Shown piece by piece: positions 57,695-64,000 of a DNA stretch of 64,000 nt. The DNA is from Ramlibacter henchirensis (GTDB lineage: Bacteria; Pseudomonadota; Gammaproteobacteria; Burkholderiales; Burkholderiaceae_C): assembly GCF_004682015.1 (NCBI RefSeq), contig NZ_SMLM01000002.1:310001-374000 (forward strand), written 5' to 3'. The translations under genes and the position numbers were made by a program. How positions within the stretch are numbered: position 1 is the first letter of the stretch; each line of letters begins with the position of its first letter. The notes under the pieces are model-generated. The model was not told the DNA's origin and made no database searches. It was given only the letters and a program-made list of their open reading frames with translations.

Positions 57695-58597
57695 TCAATG
57701 CGCGCCGCCGGCCCGCAGGCGGGCCGCCGCTTCGGCGCCGAGCGCGGCGGCTTCCTCGAGGCTGCCCACGGTGCCGCTGGCCTTCGCCCGCACGAGTTGG
57801 CCGGGCTGGTCCGGATCGCCCCAGGCGGCATCCAATCGCAACACTTCGCCTTCGAGCGTGGCATGCGCCGCGAGCGGCATCGAACAGCTGCCGCCCAGCG
57901 CGCGGCTCACGGCGCGCTCGGCCTCGACCGCCATCCAGGTCGTCCGGTGCACCAGTGGCGAGAGCGCCTGCACCACGTCGGGCCTGCCGCTGCGGACCTC
58001 GATCCCGAGGGCGCCCTGCCCGGCCGCAGGCAGCATCTGCGCCGGCTCGAACACCCGCCGGATGCGCTGCGCAAGGCCAAGGCGCTTGAGGCCCGCGGCG
58101 GCCAGCACGATGGCGTCGTAACCGCCCTCGTCCAGCTTGCGCAGGCGGGTGTCGAGGTTGCCGCGCAGCGGCTCGATGCGCAGGTCGGGCCGGAATGCGC
58201 GAAGAAGCACCACGCGCCGCAGGCTGGACGTGCCCACCACCGCCTCTTGCGGCAGCGCTTCGACGCTGTCGAACTTCGGCGAGACGAACGCGTCGCGCGG
58301 GTCCTCGCGCTCCATGACGCAGGCCAGCTCGAAGCCCGGCGGCAGGTCCATCGGCACGTCCTTGAGCGAATGCACCGCGAGGTCGGCGCGTCCCTGCTCG
58401 AGCGCGGTCTCCAGCTCCTTCACGAACAGGCCCTTGCCGCCGACCTTGCTGAGGCTGCGGTCCAGGATCTGGTCGCCCTTGGTCGTCATGCCCAGCAGCG
58501 ACACGTCGTGACCGTGCTGCGCGAGCAGCGATTTCACGTGCTCGGCCTGCCAGAGCGCGAGCCGGCTTTCACGGGTGGCGATGGTGAACCGGCTCAC
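57695..58597 (-). CDS. hemC: Porphobilinogen deaminase (hydroxymethylbilane synthase)
   Basis: A 300-residue enzyme polymerising four porphobilinogen units. The dipyrromethane cofactor cysteine is Cys238 in [14 protein letters not shown], the catalytic aspartate is Asp80 (HSLKDVPMD), and the acidic-substrate arginines are in GTSSLRRV (127-128). It leads hemCDXY and is divergent from ppc; the gap holds two palindromic elements. Confidence 0.97.
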   Translation of the reverse strand: MSRFTIATRESRLALWQAEHVKSLLAQHGHDVSLLGMTTKGDQILDRSLSKVGGKGLFVKELETALEQGRADLAVHSLKDVPMDLPPGFELACVMEREDPRDAFVSPKFDSVEALPQEAVVGTSSLRRVVLLRAFRPDLRIEPLRGNLDTRLRKLDEGGYDAIVLAAAGLKRLGLAQRIRRVFEPAQMLPAAGQGALGIEVRSGRPDVVQALSPLVHRTTWMAVEAERAVSRALGGSCSMPLAAHATLEGEVLRLDAAWGDPDQPGQLVRAKASGTVGSLEEAAALGAEAAARLRAGGAH

Positions 58598-58631
58598 GTC
58601 GTAACCTGCCTGTCAATCTGCGAAGGGAGCC

Positions 58632-58670
58632 GATGCTAGCATCCGCGCTGCCCAAAAATTCAGCAGCGCG
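58632..58670. promoter_or_regulatory. Two palindromic elements in the hemC/ppc divergent gap
   Basis: GATGCTAGCATC (58632-58643) is a perfect 12-base palindrome. Just beyond it CGCGCTG (58644-58650) and CAGCGCG (58664-58670) form a second inverted repeat around AT-rich CCCAAAAATTCAG. This could be an operator or overlapping promoter elements; no known regulator site is recognised. Confidence 0.35.
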
Positions 58671-58679
58671 GAGAAGACC

Positions 58680-61499
58680 ATGGCCCCATCCACGCCGGCC
58701 GCCCCGGACACGCCGGCCCGGCGCGCACGCGACAACGAGCGTCCGCTGGTCGAAGACATCCGGCTCCTCGGGCGCATCCTGGGCGACGTGATCCGCGAGC
58801 AGGAAGGCGTGGCCGCCTTCGAGCTGGTCGAGCGCATCCGAAAGCTGTCGGTCGCCTTCCGCCGCGATGCGGACCACGAGGCCGACCAGGCGCTCAAGTC
58901 CCTGCTCAAGACGCTCAGCGGCGACCAGGCCTTGAGCGTGATCCGCGCCTTCACCTATTTCAGCCACCTGGCCAACCTGGCCGAGGACCGCCACCACATC
59001 CGCCGCCGCGCCGTGCACGAACGCGCGGGCGACACGCAGGAAGGCAGCATCGAGGTGGCCCTGGCGCGCCTCCGCTGGGCGGGCATCGCGCCGCGCGCCA
59101 TCTCGCAGATGCTGGCGACCAGCTACGTGTCGCCCGTGCTCACCGCGCATCCGACCGAGGTGCAGCGCAAGAGCATCCTGGACGCCGAGCGGGAGATCGC
59201 GCAGCTGCTGGCCGAGCGGGACGAGATCAAGTCGCGAGCGCTGCCGAAGGACGCGCTCGCACCGCGCGAGCTCGCGGCCAACGAGGCGCAGATCAAGGCC
59301 CGCGTGATGCAGCTGTGGCAGACGCGGCTGCTGCGCTTTTCCAAGCTCACGGTCGCAGACGAGATCGAGAACGCCCTCTCCTACTACGAGGCGACTTTCC
59401 TTCGCGAGATCCCGCGCCTGTACGCCCACCTGGAACGCGAGCTGGGCTCGCAGCCCGTGGCGAGTTTCCTTCGGATGGGCATGTGGATCGGCGGCGACCG
59501 CGACGGCAACCCGAACGTGAGCGCCCAGACGCTGGACCAGGCTCTGCGCCGGCAATGCGAGGTCGCCTTGCGGCACTACCTGACGGAGGTGCACTTCCTC
59601 GGCCGCGAGCTGTCGATCTCCGCGATGCTGGTGGACGTCACCCCCGAGATGAGGGACCTCGCGGAAAGATCGCCCGACCACAACGAGCACCGCGAGGACG
59701 AGCCGTACCGGCGCGCGCTGGCCGCGATGTACTCGCGGCTGGCCGCCACGCTGAACGAGTTCACGGGGGGCGACGCGGCGCGGCACCTGCTGCCCCCGCA
59801 GAACCCCTACCGAACGGCCGAGGAGTTCCACCGGGATCTCTGCACCATCCGCGCTTCGCTGCTGGCCGGCCACTCGGGCGCGCTGGTGACGCATCGGCTG
59901 CAGCCGCTGATCCGCGCGGTGGAGGTGTTCGGCTTCCACCTCGCCACCATGGACCTGCGACAGAGTTCGGACCAGCACGAGGCGGTCATCGCGGAGCTGC
60001 TTTCGGTCGCACGCATCGAGCGCGACTACGCAAGGCTGCCGGAGCCTGCGAGGCGCGAGCTGCTGATGCGCCTGCTGTGCGACGCGCGGCCCTTGCGCGT
60101 GGTGGGTGCGACCTACTCCGAACACGCCCGCGGCGAGATCGCCATCTTCGAGACGGCGCTGCGCATGCGCGCGCAGTACGGCCGCGACGCGATCCGCCAC
60201 TACATCATCAGCCACACCGAGGCGGTGAGCGACCTGCTGGAAGTGCTGCTGCTGCAGAAGGAAGTGGGACTGCTGCGGGGCACGCTCGACGACGCCGCCA
60301 TCACCGATCTGATCGTGGTGCCGCTGTTCGAGACCATCGAGGACCTGCGCCAGGCCGCGCCGATCATGCGCGAGTTCTACGCGCTGCCGGGCGTCGCGCG
60401 CATGGTGCAGCGCTCGGGCGCCGAGCAGGACGTGATGCTCGGCTACAGCGACAGCAACAAGGACGGCGGCATCTTCACCAGCAACTGGGAGCTGTACCGC
60501 GCCGAGATCGCACTGGTGGAACTGTTCGACGGACTGGCGGCCAGCCACCGGATACAGCTGCGCATGTTCCACGGCCGCGGCGGCACGGTGGGCCGCGGCG
60601 GCGGGCCGAGCTACCAGGCCATCCTGGCGCAGCCGCCGGGCACCGTTCGCGGCCAGATCCGCCTGACCGAACAGGGCGAGGTGATCGGCTCCAAGTACGC
60701 CAATCCGGAGATCGGACGGCGCAACCTGGAGACGCTGGTCGCGGCGACGCTGGAGGCGACGCTGCTGCAGCCGACCAAGCCCGCGCCCAAGGCCTTCCTG
60801 GATGCCGCCGAGAAGCTGTCGGCCGCGAGCATGAAGGCGTATCGCGCACTGGTGTACGAGACGCCGGGGTTCACCGACTACTTCTTCGGCGCGACGCCGA
60901 TCCGCGAGATCGCCGAACTGAACATCGGTTCGCGACCCGCGTCGCGCAAGCCCAGCCAGCGCATCGAGGACCTGCGGGCGATTCCCTGGAGCTTCAGCTG
61001 GGGCCAGTGCCGCGCGACGCTCAACGGCTGGTACGGCTTCGGCGCGGCCGTTCAGGCCTTCCTGCACGGCGACCCGGCACTGCCCCGCAAGGAAGCGCTG
61101 GCCCTGCTGCAGAAGATGTACCGCCAGTGGCCGTTCTTCCGCGCGCTGCTGTCCAATATGGACATGGTGCTGGCCAAGAGCGACCTGGCGCTGGCTTCGC
61201 GCTACTCAGGGCTGGTGGCCGACGCGCGGCTGCGCAAGCGCATCTTCGCGGCCATCGAGGCCGAGTGGCACCGCACCGTGGATGCGCTGGCCCAGGTCAC
61301 CGGCGAGCGGCAGCGGCTGGCCGGCAACCCTGCGCTGCAGCGGTCGATCCGCCACCGGTTCCCGTACATCGACCCGCTTCACCACCTGCAGGTGGAGCTG
61401 GTGCGACGCTACCGCGCCGGCCAGTCCGACGACCGGGTGCAGCGCGGCATCCACATCTCGATCAACGGCATCGCGGCGGGGCTGCGCAATACCGGTTGA
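58680..61499 (+). CDS. ppc: Phosphoenolpyruvate carboxylase
   Basis: A 939-residue enzyme making oxaloacetate from PEP and bicarbonate to refill the TCA cycle. [13 protein letters not shown] holds the catalytic histidine, [10 protein letters not shown] and [19 protein letters not shown] are the substrate and catalytic loops, and [10 protein letters not shown] and the C-terminal [11 protein letters not shown] are conserved. GGAGA precedes the ATG. It stands alone between opposite-strand genes and competes with NeuB-type synthases for PEP only in a general sense. Confidence 0.97.
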   Translation: MAPSTPAAPDTPARRARDNERPLVEDIRLLGRILGDVIREQEGVAAFELVERIRKLSVAFRRDADHEADQALKSLLKTLSGDQALSVIRAFTYFSHLANLAEDRHHIRRRAVHERAGDTQEGSIEVALARLRWAGIAPRAISQMLATSYVSPVLTAHPTEVQRKSILDAEREIAQLLAERDEIKSRALPKDALAPRELAANEAQIKARVMQLWQTRLLRFSKLTVADEIENALSYYEATFLREIPRLYAHLERELGSQPVASFLRMGMWIGGDRDGNPNVSAQTLDQALRRQCEVALRHYLTEVHFLGRELSISAMLVDVTPEMRDLAERSPDHNEHREDEPYRRALAAMYSRLAATLNEFTGGDAARHLLPPQNPYRTAEEFHRDLCTIRASLLAGHSGALVTHRLQPLIRAVEVFGFHLATMDLRQSSDQHEAVIAELLSVARIERDYARLPEPARRELLMRLLCDARPLRVVGATYSEHARGEIAIFETALRMRAQYGRDAIRHYIISHTEAVSDLLEVLLLQKEVGLLRGTLDDAAITDLIVVPLFETIEDLRQAAPIMREFYALPGVARMVQRSGAEQDVMLGYSDSNKDGGIFTSNWELYRAEIALVELFDGLAASHRIQLRMFHGRGGTVGRGGGPSYQAILAQPPGTVRGQIRLTEQGEVIGSKYANPEIGRRNLETLVAATLEATLLQPTKPAPKAFLDAAEKLSAASMKAYRALVYETPGFTDYFFGATPIREIAELNIGSRPASRKPSQRIEDLRAIPWSFSWGQCRATLNGWYGFGAAVQAFLHGDPALPRKEALALLQKMYRQWPFFRALLSNMDMVLAKSDLALASRYSGLVADARLRKRIFAAIEAEWHRTVDALAQVTGERQRLAGNPALQRSIRHRFPYIDPLHHLQVELVRRYRAGQSDDRVQRGIHISINGIAAGLRNTG

Positions 61500-61505
61500 G
61501 GGCGG

Positions 61506-62270
61506 TCAGCGCTGCTGCGCGCGGCGCTCGTATTCCTGGCGGTCGGCGATCGGCACCGTGATGCGGCGGCGCAGCCGCAGGTTGAGCATCTCCACCGCCA
61601 CCGAGAACGCCATCGCGAAGTACACGTAGCCCTTGGGCACGTGGAACTCCAGCCCGTCGGCCACCAGCACCATGCCGACCATGATCAGGAACGACAGCGC
61701 CAGCATCTTGATGGTCGGATGCGCCGACACGAAGCGGCCGATCGGCCCGGCGAACAGCATCATCATCCCCACCGACAGCACCACGGCGGCCATCATCACC
61801 GCCAGCTCGTCGACCATGCCGACCGCGGTGATGATGGAATCGAGCGAGAAGACGACGTCGACCAGCATGATCTGGATGATGACGGCCCCGAAGGTGGAAC
61901 GAACCTTCGTCTGCTCGTGGTGCTCCTCGCCCGTGAGCGAGGCGTGGATCTCCCCTGTGCTTTTCCAGATCAGGAACAGGCCGCCCGCGATCAGGATCAG
62001 GTCGCGGCCGGAGATCTCGTGATCGAACAGCGGCACCGTGAACAGCGGCGCCGTCAGCCCGATGATCCAGGCCAGCACCATCAGCAGCCCCAGCCGCATG
62101 AACATGGCCATGAACAGGCCGATACGCCGTGCCGTCTCGCGGCGCTCCGGCGGCAGCTTGTCCACCAGGATGGAGATGAACACGATGTTGTCGATCCCCA
62201 GCACTAGTTCGAGCGCCGTCAGCGTGAGCAGCGCGATCCACGCCTGCGGATCGGTCAGCAGTTCCATCAT
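61506..62270 (-). CDS. TerC family integral membrane protein
   Basis: A 254-residue protein with about seven transmembrane helices. ALELVLGIDNIVFISIL and VDVVFSLDSIITAVGM contain the paired conserved acidic residues of the TerC family, and a basic C-terminus follows. TerC-like proteins (for example YgdQ, Alx) are linked to manganese or metal export at the membrane. Two adjacent ATG codons are possible starts; the first is used here. Confidence 0.9.
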   Translation of the reverse strand: MMELLTDPQAWIALLTLTALELVLGIDNIVFISILVDKLPPERRETARRIGLFMAMFMRLGLLMVLAWIIGLTAPLFTVPLFDHEISGRDLILIAGGLFLIWKSTGEIHASLTGEEHHEQTKVRSTFGAVIIQIMLVDVVFSLDSIITAVGMVDELAVMMAAVVLSVGMMMLFAGPIGRFVSAHPTIKMLALSFLIMVGMVLVADGLEFHVPKGYVYFAMAFSVAVEMLNLRLRRRITVPIADRQEYERRAQQR

Positions 62271-62293
62271 CCCGTTCTTCCCCGGTTCTTCGG

Positions 62294-63487
62294 TCAGGTT
62301 CCCAGCAGTTCGCCCACGGGCTTGAGGTGGTCCACGCGGTCGCAGACCGCCTTGATCACCATCATGATGGGAATGCCCAGCAGCAGTCCCCACACGCCCC
62401 ACAGCCAGCCCCAGAACAGCACGCCGATGAACACCGACACGGCGTTCATGCGGCTGGCCTTGCTCGTGAGCCAGGGCACCAGCAGGTAGCCTTCGACCGT
62501 GTTGATCAGCAGCGAGCTGCCGGCCACCATCAGGGGCAGCTCGAGCTCGCCGGCCTGCATGAACGCCACCACGCCCGCGGCCAGGGTGACCAGGATCGAC
62601 CCGACGTACGGCACAAGGTTCAGGATGCCGGCGGCCACGCCCCACACGGCCGCGTGCTTGAGCCCCAGCAATGCGAAGACGGCGCCCGTCGCGACCCCGA
62701 CACCCACGCTCGCGAGCAGCTGCACCAGCAGGTAGCGCTGCATCTGCACGTTGATCTCGTCCAGCGCCTGCACGGTCAGCTTCTTCTGCGTCAGGCCGGG
62801 CCCGGTGATCTTCACCAGCTTGCGGCGGAACATATCGCCCGACAGGAGCAGGAAGTACGTGAGGAAGGTGACCAGCACGACCTGCCCCACCAGGCTGACG
62901 AGCCCCACGGTGCCCGACCAGAGGTGCTCGCGGATGTCGAAGCGCGGTTTCTCCACCACCACCCGCTGCACGCCACGCGGCGTCTGCGGGCCCGCCTGGC
63001 CGTTGTTGTTTGCGGCTTCCGCCGCCTTTTCCAGTTCGGCCGCGGCCTTCTGCACCGGCTCCAGCGGCGTGGGCTTGCCGCTGGCGCGCTGCTGCACCTT
63101 GTCCTTCACGCGCTCGGCCGCCGCGGGGAGCGATTCGATGAGTTCATTGGCGTCGTCGGCCAGTGACCAGATCGCCGCACCGCCGCCGAACAGGATGGCC
63201 AGGATCAGCACGCCGGCGCCAAGCGAGCGCGGGATTCGCAAGTGCACCATCGCCTCCACCACCGGCGAGAGCGCGTAGTAGAAGACGAATCCGAGCATCA
63301 GGGGGATGAAGAAGGCGCTGCCCCAGCGCAGCACGGCCAGCACCGCGATGGTGGCGAGCACGACAAGCGCGAGGTTGCGGACGTCGGCCGTCCCGTGCAG
63401 CACCACGTGCGGAGGGGCCGTGGGATCGATCGCCTCGCGCGGCGGCACCGCCTCGAGGACCGTTTCGACCTGCTGCTCCTGGTTCAT
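62294..63487 (-). CDS. AI-2E family transporter
   Basis: A 397-residue membrane protein of the PerM/YdiK (AI-2E transporter) family. Eight or so helices, the FVFYYALSPVVEAM segment near the N-terminal helices, a cytoplasmic or periplasmic loop with coiled-coil and Pro/Gln content (about 110-190), and the conserved C-terminal GLKHAAVWGVAAGILNLVPYVGSIL and PLMVAGSSLLINTVEGYLLVPWL are visible. The substrate is unknown. Confidence 0.9.
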   Translation of the reverse strand: MNQEQQVETVLEAVPPREAIDPTAPPHVVLHGTADVRNLALVVLATIAVLAVLRWGSAFFIPLMLGFVFYYALSPVVEAMVHLRIPRSLGAGVLILAILFGGGAAIWSLADDANELIESLPAAAERVKDKVQQRASGKPTPLEPVQKAAAELEKAAEAANNNGQAGPQTPRGVQRVVVEKPRFDIREHLWSGTVGLVSLVGQVVLVTFLTYFLLLSGDMFRRKLVKITGPGLTQKKLTVQALDEINVQMQRYLLVQLLASVGVGVATGAVFALLGLKHAAVWGVAAGILNLVPYVGSILVTLAAGVVAFMQAGELELPLMVAGSSLLINTVEGYLLVPWLTSKASRMNAVSVFIGVLFWGWLWGVWGLLLGIPIMMVIKAVCDRVDHLKPVGELLGT

Positions 63488-63526
63488 GGGGACAATGCCT
63501 CGCCGTTCCGAGCCCCCATGCCCTCC

Positions 63527-64000
63527 CTACCGCGTCAGCGCGTCCCGCACCGCCGTGAGCTGCCGCCGCGACACCGCCAGCAGCTCATCGATGCCGTTGA
63601 GCCGCACCGCCCAGCCTTCGCCCTCTTCGGGGTCGTCGTGCTTTTCGAGCGCCCGCACCGCCCGCCTGGCCACCAGCGCGTTGCGATGGATGCGCAGGAA
63701 CTGCGTTGCGTGGCGCTCCTCGAGATCGCTGAGCGAGGCGTCAAGGATATAGCTTCTGCCTGCCGTGCGGACGGTGATGTACTTCAGTTCGGCCTTGAAA
63801 TAGAGAACCTCCGACAGCGGAACGCGCTCCGTCCTACCCCGGTCCTGGATCACCAGCGTCTGCTCGCCGTCGCCGGTCGCCGCGCGGCGGGCGGCGAGCA
63901 GCCGCTCCACCTTCTGCAAGGCGAGCTGCAGGCGGTCGAGACGCACCGGCTTGGTCAGGTAGTCGACCGCTTCCAGGTCGAACGCGGCGACCGCGTGTTC
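63527..64000 (-). CDS. LytTR-type response regulator, N-terminus beyond window (AlgR-like)
   Basis: The C-terminal 157 residues are present. The end of a receiver domain (FDLEAVDYLTKPVRLDR, with the conserved lysine) precedes a LytTR DNA-binding domain (VPLSEVLYFKAELKYITVRTAGRSYI, QFLRIHRNALVARRAV). AlgR of Pseudomonas and its betaproteobacterial counterparts near hem genes have this form. The frame runs off the window end, so the phosphorylation site is not visible. Confidence 0.88.
   Translation of the reverse strand, partial: EHAVAAFDLEAVDYLTKPVRLDRLQLALQKVERLLAARRAATGDGEQTLVIQDRGRTERVPLSEVLYFKAELKYITVRTAGRSYILDASLSDLEERHATQFLRIHRNALVARRAVRALEKHDDPEEGEGWAVRLNGIDELLAVSRRQLTAVRDALTR

Noticed and set aside
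58611..58616. TTGACA on the minus strand before hemC
   Set aside because: It is only about 14-19 bases from the hemC start, so a matching -10 would fall inside the gene.

Overview
The window is a gene-dense, G+C-rich chromosomal segment. The housekeeping gene order points to a betaproteobacterium of the order Burkholderiales, most likely the family Comamonadaceae (Ramlibacter/Variovorax-like). The supporting blocks are leuCDB-asd-fimV-truA-trpFBA-accD, yceD-rpmF-plsX-fabHDG-acpP-fabF, rpoE-rseA-rseB-mucD-lepA-lepB-rnc-era-recO-pdxJ-acpS-nagZ, rluC/rne and hemCDXY next to ppc. The taxon is inferred from gene order and protein wording only; no search was run. I saw no rRNA, tRNA, insertion sequence, prophage or CRISPR array.

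Layout. 1-10983 (+): leucine genes (leuC enters truncated), asd, the pilus/peptidoglycan scaffold fimV with its own promoter, truA, trpF-trpB-trpA and accD. 10994-12228: a YggT membrane protein and a LON-domain protein, divergent. 12225-25959 (-): the accessory part of the window, twelve tightly packed and mostly overlapping genes read from a MurJ-like flippase to a WbpM-type dehydratase. They encode a nonulosonic (legionaminic-like) acid pathway: 4,6-dehydratase, CBS-aminotransferase fusion, NeuC, NeuB and NeuA homologues. With them come an initiating phosphoglycosyl transferase, an AsnB-type amidotransferase, an HpcH-type aldolase, a GT-B-like glycosyltransferase, a FemAB/GNAT-like acyltransferase and a methyltransferase. 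This is the best candidate for an undescribed system: a membrane-assembled, exported glycan carrying a sialic-acid-like sugar. 26047-27582 (+): lysS. 27596-46590 (-): about 19 kb of genes on one strand joining yceD-rpmF-fatty-acid synthesis to the sigma-E envelope-stress genes and to the lepA-nagZ block. 46617-47956 (+): a Maf protein and an RsmI-like methyltransferase. 47953-50929 (-): sppA, a Rieske protein, a HAD phosphatase and rluC. 51491-54505 (+): rne with a leader of about 500 nt. 54588-58597 (-): hemC-hemD-hemX-hemY. 58680-61499 (+): ppc. 61506-64000 (-): a TerC protein, an AI-2E-family protein and the truncated C-terminal part of a LytTR response regulator (AlgR-like).

Translational coupling is very common: ATGA, GTGA or TGATG junctions occur at more than a dozen gene pairs. 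The two longest non-coding stretches are upstream of lepA (35391-35896, with two intrinsic terminators facing lepA's own strand) and upstream of rne (50930-51490, a long leader). Signals outside coding regions were picked by eye and carry lower confidence.
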